Positions 1 to 5,360 of a stretch of 6,698 nt of DNA are shown here, piece after piece (position 1 is the stretch's first letter; every line of letters begins with the position of its first letter). The position numbers were made by a program, and so were the translations under genes. The stretch is from JBGVMW01 sp045125095 (GTDB lineage: Bacteria > Bacillota > Clostridia > Lachnospirales > Lachnospiraceae), in the NCBI GenBank assembly GCA_045125095.1, contig JBGVMW010000190.1, forward strand, positions 1 to 6,698, written 5' to 3'. Below the pieces are notes generated by a model. The model saw only the letters and a program-made list of their open reading frames with translations, ran no database searches and was not told the DNA's origin.

Positions 1-256
1 TAAGATTCGACACCTTAATTTTACCACAACTGGATGCTCTTTTTCTATTCACTTAACAAATGAAATGCAATAAACAGTTTAAACACAGTAACTTTGTGAC
101 TTTGAGCCGCTTTCACCGTACAACGGTGAATAATTCAGGATTATAGATTTATACAATGGTTAAACTGTTTGTATAAATTTAGTAAGACTTGAAAACTTAT
201 ATTCATGTGAAATGTGGCTTGCGCACATTGCGGTATTGGACGAAGGAGAGTGCGAA
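1..256. other. Intergenic/upstream region of the 122-aa gene
   Basis: No gene can be supported here. A plus-strand frame is open from position 2 to the TAA at 71-73. It could be the tail of a gene entering from the left, but 23 codons give no recognisable signature. The rest contains the concentric inverted repeats described separately, a TATAAA box at 172-177 without a good -35 hexamer, and the ribosome site of the gene starting at 257. Confidence 0.5.
72..170. repeat. Concentric inverted repeats centred on position 121
   Basis: Two inverted repeats share one centre. The inner pair is TTCACCGT (112-119) and ACGGTGAA (123-130), a perfect 8-bp dyad with a 3-nt loop. The outer pair is AAACAGTTTAA (72-82) and TTAAACTGTTT (160-170), a perfect 11-bp dyad. 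Each outer arm also contains a small palindrome of the form AAAC-N-GTTT. The outer arms resemble the ACAGTT core of AgrA/LytTR boxes, and a further ACAGT starts at 85, one helical turn after the ACAGT at 74. Neither hairpin is followed by a T run, so a terminator is unlikely. An operator or a structured leader is more plausible. The repeats are seen directly; the role is inferred. Confidence 0.6.
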
Positions 257-625
257 ATGGATAAATATAAAGAATTGATAGAGCTTTTTTCAGATGTCCT
301 CGAAAAGTCGAAGGACTACCATATTGCGTATATCTATCAGGTGGGATATGTGTCTTTGGTTGGCTTGCTGAGCAAAGAGGAAGGGCAGAACCGGTCAATG
401 ATAGTTGATGAAATATTTTCCTCCCCGGAAGGAATGGCGGAAAGTCTACTGCGTAATTGGCGTTGGCAGTGGTTTTATGAAAATAGGGAATTATTGCCAC
501 GAAAAGATTATGATGATATTTGCAGACTCGATGACGAGCTGCCGGACAGCCTGCGGGACCAATATAAGCAGGATATTCTAAGCTGGCAGGACAAAATACA
601 GGCTGTCTTACAAAAAGAAAGTTAG
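257..625 (+). CDS. Hypothetical acidic protein, 122 aa, next to the agr operon
   Basis: I do not recognise this protein. The start at ATG 257 is preferred over an upstream ATG at 212 because AGGAG (244-248) sits 8 nt before it. The product begins MDKYKELIEL, has no signal peptide or membrane segment, and reads as a charged, mostly helical cytoplasmic protein. Around residues 66-75 there is an aromatic cluster (RNWRWQWFYE). A hydrophobic patch with YIYQVGYVSLVGLL lies near residues 25-40. The C-terminal half is rich in Asp, Glu and Lys. The TAG stop (623-625) overlaps the agrB TAA stop (622-624 on the other strand), so the two genes run tail to tail with no terminator between them. The upstream repeats at 72-170 suggest it is regulated, possibly by the agr regulator. 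It may be an agr-associated accessory gene, but nothing in the sequence gives a function. Confidence 0.8.
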   Translation: MDKYKELIELFSDVLEKSKDYHIAYIYQVGYVSLVGLLSKEEGQNRSMIVDEIFSSPEGMAESLLRNWRWQWFYENRELLPRKDYDDICRLDDELPDSLRDQYKQDILSWQDKIQAVLQKES

Positions 626-1191
626 GTCTGTTTGTATATTAGGCGTCCGATGAGGGAAGTAGCAGATATAAAAACAAATACGATTGCCTGAAGGAACATA
701 TACCTTGTGTTTTGGGTAAAGATGAAAAATAAAGCAAGGAAAAAGCTGATGAGCATCGTAAAATAAGTTCTCTTAATGAATGTGCGGTTTTCTTGCGCAT
801 CAACTTCCCGATTTGGATGATCAACCGGACCAATGACCAGTATCAGTATGGCGGCAAACAGATACAGTGCAAAAGAGATTGGAATAGATATTGTTAAATA
901 TTTTACCGCCAACAGGGAAAATGTGAGTATAAAGCAGGAGCCTATAAAGCAGGCAAAATATGTTTTCATATGCAAGCCGCCGCCGTAGGAGCGCATGGGG
1001 ATAAAGAGCAGGAAAAAGAAAAGGCATTCAGGCAGCATACCGAGAAAAAGCGCTATTATAATGCTGCATATGGTACTCACAGACAACTCTAAAAAGCATT
1101 GAAAACCGTACTGATAGATTTCAATTAATTCTTCAGTAATTATCTTTTTTTCATATATGTAATTGGTTAATTTCTTCGCTAAATACTCCAT
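622..1191 (-). CDS. agrB: AgrB-family peptide-processing cysteine protease
   Basis: AgrB is an integral membrane endopeptidase that cuts the C-terminal tail off the AgrD precursor and catalyses (thio)lactone ring closure. This 189-residue protein has the usual AgrB length. The signature stretch MRSYGGGLHMKTYFACF carries His74 and Cys81, seven residues apart like the catalytic His77/Cys84 pair of the Staphylococcus enzyme. The later GPVDHPNREV segment (121-130) matches the family's conserved cytoplasmic loop. About five or six hydrophobic spans are visible (roughly 34-52, 53-66, 78-97, 102-121, 143-160, 165-183). The start has AGGAG 5 nt upstream. It is the last gene of the XRE-regulator-kinase-agrB operon, 35 nt after the kinase stop. 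This differs from the classical agrBDCA order: the likely substrate, AgrD, is encoded about 2.7 kb away on the opposite strand. Confidence 0.95.
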   Translation of the reverse strand: MEYLAKKLTNYIYEKKIITEELIEIYQYGFQCFLELSVSTICSIIIALFLGMLPECLFFFLLFIPMRSYGGGLHMKTYFACFIGSCFILTFSLLAVKYLTISIPISFALYLFAAILILVIGPVDHPNREVDAQENRTFIKRTYFTMLISFFLALFFIFTQNTRYMFLQAIVFVFISATSLIGRLIYKQT

Positions 1192-1226
1192 GACAGCTCC
1201 TTTTTAAAATTCAAAATCAATCTATG

Positions 1227-2537
1227 CTACTTAGCGTTCTCTGAATATGATCCATACATGACAATAATAACCTGAAATATATTGTCATTGTCCGTTATAT
1301 CCATTTGACCGTGATAATTTTCGATGGCATGGTTTATGGATGAAAGTCCGAGACCGTGATATATGTTATCGCCCTTTGTAGTTATGTAATGACCAATAAT
1401 ATCTTTTTTGCGCTTTGCCTGATAGTTGTTTTTTATGCATAGCTGAAAGATGTCTTTGGCATAGGAAATATCAAGGCTTATAAATCCTTTTTCGTCTGAA
1501 ATATTTCGGCAGGCTTCCAGTGCGTTTTCCAGTAAGTTTCCTAAAACTATAGCTAAATGTCCGCTTTCAAATGGAAGGGAAGCGGGTACAAGAACATTGA
1601 CATTAAACTGTACATTATCCTTTTGTGCTGCAGTATATGCATGATTGATTAAGGAATCAATGACTATGTTACCGCTGCGGGAAATTTCCTCCGGACGATC
1701 TCCGGCGCCGACATCTAACATTTGCATTATGTATTTCTCTGCATCACTGGTCTGTCCTGTCTGAACCATTCCGAGAAGACTGGAGAGATGATTTTTCAAA
1801 TCATGCCGCAATCTGCGGATTTCAAGGTAGAGACTCTCACGTTCTTCCGCCTGTTGGTTGCAAAGTTCCAGTTGCTGCGCATACAGACGGTTTTGCCCAC
1901 GCAGTTCAGCGTTCCGGCTGATCCAGTCGTAGACCTCAAAGATAACATAGTTTACAATCAGCAGCAGGAAACTCGCTGTGACGGAGAATATCATATATTC
2001 GTTATGGACAGCCGCAATAAGAAATATGTGGTGCATCATATAGATACTGCTGACTGGTATCAGTAAAATGCTTAAAAAGTAAAGCAGAGGAATTTCGGAA
2101 TAGTGGTTATCCTTGATGCAGTGGCTTATGATTACTGATAACAGCAGCATACACATCTTGGATATGAAACTTCCGGCATCCTGAAGCGTTTTGGAATCAA
2201 AACCCATAGACATTAGTATCATCATGACAATAACTTCCACTAACATCCATACTGCACATATCAATAAGGAAAATATACAACGCTGTTTGATACTCCTCTT
2301 GCGAGTAGCTGAGCTGATCATATATATCAGCAGGACATTCCCGAACAATAGCAGATGTGGCGGGAATATGGAATTGATATTGTTTATGACCAGAAAGACA
2401 TAATATATGCCCCATTCTATGCAGCTTTTTAAATTTTCATTTGCCGGTCCCAAAAATACTTTCATATATTTTCGTATAATGAGAAGGTGGAGCAGCGATA
2501 GGAGCAGTTCGGGGATTATTGTTAAATATTCCGTCAT
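1227..2537 (-). CDS. AgrC-type sensor histidine kinase (GHKL ATPase)
   Basis: Membrane receptor kinase of the peptide-sensing type, 436 residues. The N-terminal 205 residues are strongly hydrophobic, with about six or seven spans (near 5-25, 40-56, 60-77, 86-110, 126-142, 149-175, 180-203). This is the layout of AgrC and related peptide receptors. A coiled-coil linker (about 208-240) leads to the phosphoacceptor motif RRLRHDLKNHLSSL with His245. The ATP-binding domain shows the N-box LGNLLENALEAC (Asn334, Asn338) and a C-terminal glycine motif HGLGLSS (394-400), typical of the HATPase_c_5 group. The start codon overlaps the stop of the upstream response regulator as ATGA, so translation is probably coupled. 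The signal is inferred to be the cyclic peptide from the divergent agrD gene. No symbol is assigned because the AgrC role rests on domain layout and context. Confidence 0.93.
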   Translation of the reverse strand: MTEYLTIIPELLLSLLHLLIIRKYMKVFLGPANENLKSCIEWGIYYVFLVINNINSIFPPHLLLFGNVLLIYMISSATRKRSIKQRCIFSLLICAVWMLVEVIVMMILMSMGFDSKTLQDAGSFISKMCMLLLSVIISHCIKDNHYSEIPLLYFLSILLIPVSSIYMMHHIFLIAAVHNEYMIFSVTASFLLLIVNYVIFEVYDWISRNAELRGQNRLYAQQLELCNQQAEERESLYLEIRRLRHDLKNHLSSLLGMVQTGQTSDAEKYIMQMLDVGAGDRPEEISRSGNIVIDSLINHAYTAAQKDNVQFNVNVLVPASLPFESGHLAIVLGNLLENALEACRNISDEKGFISLDISYAKDIFQLCIKNNYQAKRKKDIIGHYITTKGDNIYHGLGLSSINHAIENYHGQMDITDNDNIFQVIIVMYGSYSENAK

Positions 2538-3277
2538 TCTTCTATGACCGCCTTTCCGCCTGCAATCTTACAAAGTTGTTGGCGCACGTCCTTCTGCCGA
2601 TCCTCGCTGATTTTCAATTCTATTTCTTTCCCCATGAAACTGATAGTAATATTAGAAAAATTCATTTTCTTAACATAGTCGTAATTTACTAAAAAAGACT
2701 GGTGTATACGCAGAAAATATTGCCTGCTTGCCACCAGTTCCTTTTCCACATTATTGAGCTTTCCATAAAAATGTTCATCGGAACCGTCCTTAAGGTGGAT
2801 ATAAACGATTCTGTTATTGCTTTCAAAATAAACAATGTCTCTTACAGGCACTTTCCTAATTTCCTTGTTGAATGTAAATTGATAGAATACTTCTGTCTCA
2901 TTGATGCGTTTATAAGATTCCTTAAAATAACGAGCAAACTGGACATGGTTTAAAGGCTTAGAGAGAAAGCGGAATGGCTCTACTTCAAACAGTTCCTTTA
3001 AATAGTTGTCATAGCCCGATACATAAATTAGCAGTACGGTCCGGTCTATTTCACGGATGCATCGTGCAGCCGTTATTCCGTCTACCTGCTCCATTTCAAT
3101 GTCAATAAATATAAGTTGATAATGCTCACCGTTCTGAATGCTATTCAGAAGGGTTTTGCCGTCAGAGAATACTTCGGTTTCCACACGGATACCCAGCTTC
3201 TGGCTTTCCTGAAACACCAGAGTTTCAATTTCTCCGGTAAATTTTAAATCATCATCACATATTGCTACTCTCAGCAT
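2534..3277 (-). CDS. AgrA-type LytTR response regulator
   Basis: Cytoplasmic DNA-binding response regulator, 247 residues, normal length for the AgrA group. The receiver domain (about 2-120) has the acidic pair Asp8/Asp9, the phosphoacceptor Asp59 in FIDIEM, Ser87 in VSGYD and Lys107 in LSKPL. The C-terminal half (about 132-235) is a LytTR domain, with the characteristic DIVYFES..RIVYIH beginning and YFLRIHQSFLVNYDYV segment. LytTR domains usually bind pairs of direct repeats about 21 bp apart. Its start lies inside the end of the XRE gene (23-nt overlap), with GAGGA just upstream, and its stop overlaps the kinase start. It should be phosphorylated by the neighbouring kinase. Likely targets are the agrD promoter and possibly the 72-170 region, but no box is convincing enough to be certain. 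Confidence 0.94.
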   Translation of the reverse strand: MLRVAICDDDLKFTGEIETLVFQESQKLGIRVETEVFSDGKTLLNSIQNGEHYQLIFIDIEMEQVDGITAARCIREIDRTVLLIYVSGYDNYLKELFEVEPFRFLSKPLNHVQFARYFKESYKRINETEVFYQFTFNKEIRKVPVRDIVYFESNNRIVYIHLKDGSDEHFYGKLNNVEKELVASRQYFLRIHQSFLVNYDYVKKMNFSNITISFMGKEIELKISEDRQKDVRQQLCKIAGGKAVIEE

Positions 3278-3653
3278 TTTTCCTCTCTTCCTTTGCAGAT
3301 CCTTCTCCGCTTTCCTTTTGCGCCTGCTCTAAGCGCTCAAGTATGCATCGGAGTGTCTTTTGGTTGACTTCGGTCAGATTCTGATAGCGAATGACAATAT
3401 CATAACATCTATCCATTTCCTGGTTCATACGATACTGTCCGTTATAATCACGTTTTACATCTGAAATCCCAAGTATGTAGTCGGTGGTAACATTAAACTG
3501 TTTCGATATTTCTATGAGTAAATCAGAAGGAATATCATTAGCGTTGTTTTCCATTCTGCTTACCGCTTGTTGTGTAGTTCCGATTTTCTCGGCAAGGGCT
3601 TCTTGGGATAAGGATAAATTCTTTCTTAATTCACGAATACGATTATTTTCCAT
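3255..3653 (-). CDS. XRE-family transcriptional regulator heading the agr operon
   Basis: 132-residue protein with an N-terminal helix-turn-helix of the XRE (Cro/CI) type at about residues 5-62 (IRELRKNLSLSQEALAEKIG, then TTQQAVSRMEN as the recognition part, then the usual FNVTTDYILG end). The remainder (about 65-132) is polar and helical, rich in Glu, Lys and Gln, and may mediate dimerisation; no known domain is recognised there. The start has AGGAAG 8 nt upstream (3662-3667 on the complement). It is the promoter-proximal gene of the operon and overlaps the LytTR gene by 23 nt, so the two should be made together. It probably represses or tunes its own promoter and the divergent agrD promoter. 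It is not part of the classical agr set. Confidence 0.92.
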   Translation of the reverse strand: MENNRIRELRKNLSLSQEALAEKIGTTQQAVSRMENNANDIPSDLLIEISKQFNVTTDYILGISDVKRDYNGQYRMNQEMDRCYDIVIRYQNLTEVNQKTLRCILERLEQAQKESGEGSAKEERKNAESSNM

Positions 3654-3785
3654 ATGTACAACTTCCTTTCATGTACCATTTTTACATAAATGTCCCAAAT
3701 AGACCAACAAGCTAACCGTGTAAATGGGATACGCATATAGCGGTAATTCAAACAGATATACAAATTTAATATCGGTATGGAAATA

Positions 3786-3839
3786 ATTGCGGGGAAAAAT
3801 TACATGCTGTGTCGGAATTTCAACATTGAAGGGGAAAAA
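3786..3839 (+). repeat. Direct repeat upstream of agrD
   Basis: ATTGCGGGGAAAAA (3786-3799) recurs as ATTGAAGGGGAAAAA (3825-3839), the same apart from one substitution or indel before the G run. The G runs are exactly 40 bp apart, close to four helical turns. The second copy lies at the -35 position of the probable agrD promoter, so this may be a regulator binding pair. Confidence 0.45.
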
Positions 3840-3853
3840 CCTGAAAAATAAGA

Positions 3854-3859
3854 TATACT
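3854..3859 (+). promoter_or_regulatory. Probable -10 box of the agrD promoter
   Basis: TATACT matches five of six bases of the consensus -10. It would place transcription start near 3866, leaving a leader of about 25 nt with the ribosome site at 3877-3882. The missing -35 hexamer points to a need for an activator, which would fit positive autoregulation by the LytTR protein. Confidence 0.4.
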
Positions 3860-3890
3860 TGCAATTAAAATGAAATGGGAGGTGTGTTGT

Positions 3891-4037
3891 ATGGTAGGCA
3901 GCAAAAAGAAAAATATTGCAGCAACAATTTTGGGAAAAGTGGCACTTAATTCTGCAAAAGCAGCAGCGGACAGCAGATGCATGTATTGTCTGCATCAGCC
4001 CAAGCAGCCGGCAGGAATAAAAAAGCTTTCCAGATAA
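3891..4037 (+). CDS. agrD: AgrD-like cyclic lactone autoinducer precursor, 48 aa
   Basis: Short peptide precursor of a secreted quorum-sensing signal. GGGAGG (3877-3882) lies 8 nt before the ATG. The N-terminal part (about 1-26) is a basic, amphipathic leader, KKKNIAATILGKVALNSAKA, as in AgrD proteins, where it anchors the precursor to the membrane. The core is ADSRCMYCLHQPKQP. By analogy with clostridial AgrD peptides, Cys30 to Leu34 (CMYCL) would form a five-residue thiolactone ring, and the following HQPKQP tail (35-40) is the conserved part removed by AgrB. The remaining C-terminus is basic (IKKLSR). A second cysteine, Cys33, lies inside the ring. The gene is divergent from the operon holding agrB, kinase and regulator, and is followed 27 nt later by its own terminator. 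The family assignment is by motif; ring size and N-terminal tail of the mature signal are inferred. Confidence 0.9.
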   Translation: MVGSKKKNIAATILGKVALNSAKAAADSRCMYCLHQPKQPAGIKKLSR

Positions 4038-4063
4038 GAAGGCTGGCGTACGGAAGAAAATGC

Positions 4064-4105
4064 TGCCATATGTGTGTGGAAACTTACATATATGGCAATA
4101 TTTTT
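4064..4105 (+). terminator. Intrinsic terminator of agrD
   Basis: TGCCATATGTGT (4064-4075) pairs with ACATATATGGCA (4086-4097) as a 12-bp stem with one G-U pair and a 10-nt loop, followed closely by TTTTT (4101-4105). It starts 27 nt after the agrD stop, so agrD is probably a one-gene transcript. Confidence 0.75.
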
Positions 4106-4284
4106 GGGAAAAGGGTTCGGTCAATTTATTTCCAATGTAATGAACTTAAAAATATACAGTAGACAATCTGTATAGTAAATTGTAAAAACACACATATGAT
4201 ATTCAATATTTGAAACTCATGCATGTGTTTTTATGCGTAAATATAGGACAGAAGTATATTGTATATTTTTATGTTAGTGGCATA

Positions 4285-4304
4285 TGGGATAAGGAGGTAT
4301 CCCA
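4285..4304 (+). other. Hairpin with a perfect AGGAGG in its loop
   Basis: TGGGATA (4285-4291) and TATCCCA (4298-4304) form a perfect 7-bp stem, and the six loop bases are AGGAGG, complementary to the end of 16S rRNA. No usual start codon follows at a suitable distance, the nearest ATG being 42 nt away. GGTAT (4296-4300) could instead pair with ATACC (4320-4324). It may be part of a regulatory RNA or leader; the function is unknown. Confidence 0.4.
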
Positions 4305-4328
4305 ATTCAATAAAAAATCATACCGGAG

Positions 4329-4378
4329 AAAGAATACATATGAAAGGGTGCGACCTGACATAATGTATTCTTTTTTTT
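4329..4378 (+). terminator. Terminator-like hairpin with T8 tail
   Basis: AAAGAATACAT (4329-4339) pairs with ATGTATTCTTT (4363-4373), an 11-bp A/T-rich stem. The loop is 23 nt, and T residues run unbroken from 4371 to 4378. It lies about 100 bp before the second XRE gene, so it could end a short RNA carrying the AGGAGG hairpin or act as an attenuator of the XRE gene. The loop also contains a 7-codon ATG-to-TAA frame (4340-4363), probably by chance. Confidence 0.55.
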
Positions 4379-4476
4379 ATGCTTGTCAAAATATAACGCT
4401 TTATGACTGGGTTTGTATCCGTGGTCCTCCACTCAGTTCTTCATTTCAAAAATAAATTAGAATGGAGAATAGATGA

Positions 4477-4809
4477 ATGAAGGATATAAGATATATTATT
4501 GCAGATAACTTGAGATTATACCGGAAAAGAGAAAGTTTAACACAGGCAGAGCTTGCAGAACGGGCAGATCTGTCACTGGACTCTATAAAACGGATTGAAA
4601 GCGGAAAAAGAACGATGTCACTAGAAAATTTCTTGAGGATTTCAGATGCGCTCAATGTATCATTATCGTATCTGCTATACGATCAAGTGGATAAGATACC
4701 GGAAATGGAAAGGATACACTGCATATTAAAAGGGAAGAGTGGGAGGCAGAAGGAATATTTACTACATATGTTACAAGAGATGGCAGAAGGAATAGACAAG
4801 ATATCATAA
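4477..4809 (+). CDS. Small XRE-family transcriptional regulator
   Basis: 110-residue DNA-binding protein. The XRE helix-turn-helix spans about residues 8-67 (NLRLYRKRESLTQAELAERA, then the recognition part LSLDSIKRIESGKR, then ALNVSLSYLL). The tail (about 70-110) is short and helical, with LHMLQEMAEGI at the end. GGAGA (4464-4468) lies 8 nt before the ATG. It differs clearly from the XRE protein of the agr operon and is not obviously coupled to it. The leader upstream contains a terminator-like hairpin. It faces the HxlR gene tail to tail. Stand-alone regulators like this are common near mobile or accessory genes, but no phage or conjugation gene is in the window, so its target is unknown. 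Confidence 0.88.
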   Translation: MKDIRYIIADNLRLYRKRESLTQAELAERADLSLDSIKRIESGKRTMSLENFLRISDALNVSLSYLLYDQVDKIPEMERIHCILKGKSGRQKEYLLHMLQEMAEGIDKIS

Positions 4810-4829
4810 AAAGTGGAGTGTTGAGCATT

Positions 4830-4871
4830 AAAAACAGTCTGAAATGATAATAACCATACCAGACCGCTTTT
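4830..4871 (-). terminator. Intrinsic terminator of the HxlR gene
   Basis: Read on the minus strand, AAAAGCGGTCTG (4871-4860) pairs with CAGACTGTTTTT (4841-4830) as a 12-bp stem with two G-U pairs and a T tail. On the plus strand the same two positions become A-C mismatches, so the hairpin should work better for the minus-strand HxlR transcript than for the facing XRE transcript. Confidence 0.6.
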
Positions 4872-4886
4872 AGCTTTAATTACTAC

Positions 4887-5222
4887 TTAAGACTCCACCA
4901 AATCTAAATATTGCATTCCCCAATTACACAATGCTTTTAAAACAGGTTTAATAGTTTCACCAATCTCTGTTAGAGAGTACTCAACTTTAGGTGGAACTTC
5001 CGGATAGACAATTCTTTTAATAATTTGTTGTTCTTCAAGTTCCTTTAGCTGGTCGGTTAGTGTTTTGGTTGTGATATGTCCCAAAGATCGTTGCAATTCA
5101 TTAAAACGTACTGAACCTTTTGTATTGATAAGCCACAAGATTTGAAGTTTCCATTTTCCACTTAAAATATTTATTCCCAAAGCCATAGGACAAACATCAT
5201 GCGGTATAATTGCTTTTGCCAT
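4887..5222 (-). CDS. HxlR-family transcriptional regulator
   Basis: 111-residue winged-helix DNA-binding protein. The start at 5222 (MAKAIIPHD) is preferred over an ATG 21 nt upstream because an AAAGGA site lies 8 nt before it. Family marks are DVCPMALGINILSGKWKLQILW at the N-terminus, the RFNELQRSLGHITTKTLTDQ helix-turn-helix (about residues 38-58), LKELEEQQIIKRIVYPEVPP as the wing, and KVEYSLTEIG. Cys11 occupies the conserved N-terminal cysteine position that senses electrophiles or oxidants in YodB and HypR, so redox sensing is possible but not shown. It is divergent from the amidohydrolase gene with a 138-bp gap, the usual arrangement for an HxlR protein and its target. A dyad at 5248-5267 lies in that gap. 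Confidence 0.93.
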   Translation of the reverse strand: MAKAIIPHDVCPMALGINILSGKWKLQILWLINTKGSVRFNELQRSLGHITTKTLTDQLKELEEQQIIKRIVYPEVPPKVEYSLTEIGETIKPVLKALCNWGMQYLDLVES

Positions 5223-5247
5223 AAAAATCATCCTTTCTGTCATGGTT

Positions 5248-5267
5248 AAGTATGAAAAAAGATACTT
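5248..5267. promoter_or_regulatory. Candidate HxlR operator
   Basis: AAGTAT (5248-5253) and ATACTT (5262-5267) form a perfect 6-bp inverted repeat with an 8-bp A-rich spacer. A half-like TACTT recurs at 5285. The right arm overlaps the TATAAA box of the HxlR gene on the complement. The size and TACT core resemble operators of YodB-type regulators. Binding is inferred. Confidence 0.5.
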
Positions 5268-5296
5268 TATATCATTTTTGAGCGTACTTGTTTGAA

Positions 5297-5324
5297 TTGA
5301 TAAACAGTGCTACTCTTTTATTAT
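5297..5324 (+). promoter_or_regulatory. Promoter of the amidohydrolase gene
   Basis: TTGATA (5297-5302) and TATTAT (5319-5324) are separated by 16 bp, and each hexamer matches five of six consensus bases. Transcription would start near 5331, about 30 nt before the ATG at 5361. The candidate HxlR operator lies about 30 bp upstream. Confidence 0.6.
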
Positions 5325-5360
5325 ATCAAAAATATCAATACATTGAAAGGAATGATTTAT

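Larger units (their letters stand above)
3654..3890. promoter_or_regulatory. Divergent control region between the agr operon and agrD
   Basis: 237 bp separate the divergent XRE-led operon and agrD. For agrD, TATACT (3854-3859) is a reasonable -10 box but no good -35 lies 16-18 bp upstream (GGGGAA at 3831-3836), as expected of an activator-dependent promoter. Upstream are two copies of ATTG-(C/AA)-GGGGAAAAA (3786-3799 and 3825-3839) and a weak ACAT pair 21 bp apart (3802 and 3823), a spacing that fits LytTR sites. On the operon side, an ATGTA...TACAT dyad (3671-3687) and a repeated ATGTAC lie just upstream of the XRE ribosome site and could be its operator. The sequences are visible; the assignments are inferred. 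Confidence 0.45.
4106..4476. other. Non-coding stretch between agrD and the second XRE gene
   Basis: No gene is convincing in these 371 bp. An 81-codon frame from a TTG at 4210 has no ribosome site and runs straight through two hairpins, so it is not accepted. An A/T-rich inverted repeat AAAAACACA (4184-4192) and TGTGTTTTT (4224-4232) is present. The notable parts are the AGGAGG hairpin at 4285-4304 and the terminator-like hairpin at 4329-4378, listed separately. A small palindrome GTGG-TCCT-CCAC sits at 4421-4432. No confident promoter was found, so whether an RNA starts here is open. Confidence 0.5.

Noticed and set aside
2..73. Possible 3' end of a gene entering from the left on the plus strand
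   Set aside because: Only 23 codons are open and no family motif is visible; chance cannot be excluded.
3493..3503. Third copy of TTAAACTGTTT, as in the 160-170 repeat arm
   Set aside because: It encodes the ordinary KQFN stretch at the end of the XRE helix-turn-helix, so codon use explains it.
3669..4124. 151-codon minus-strand frame opposite agrD
   Set aside because: Composition is not protein-like, it covers the divergent promoter region and agrD, and its start is inside the agrD terminator tail.
3977..4162. 61-codon frame overlapping agrD
   Set aside because: Out of frame with the AgrD coding sequence, which has the ribosome site and family motif; this is a shadow.
4092..4175. 27-codon frame beginning MAIFLGKGFGQFISNVM, resembling a small amphipathic peptide downstream of agrD
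   Set aside because: Its start codon lies inside the right arm of the agrD terminator and there is no suitable ribosome site.
4421..4432. CCTCC in a small palindrome that could pair with the AGGAGG loop at 4292-4297
   Set aside because: Only five bases match and a terminator-like hairpin lies between them, so a real interaction is unlikely without further support.
4210..4455. 81-codon plus-strand frame from a TTG
   Set aside because: No ribosome site, no recognisable protein features, and it crosses the AGGAGG hairpin and the T8 terminator-like hairpin.
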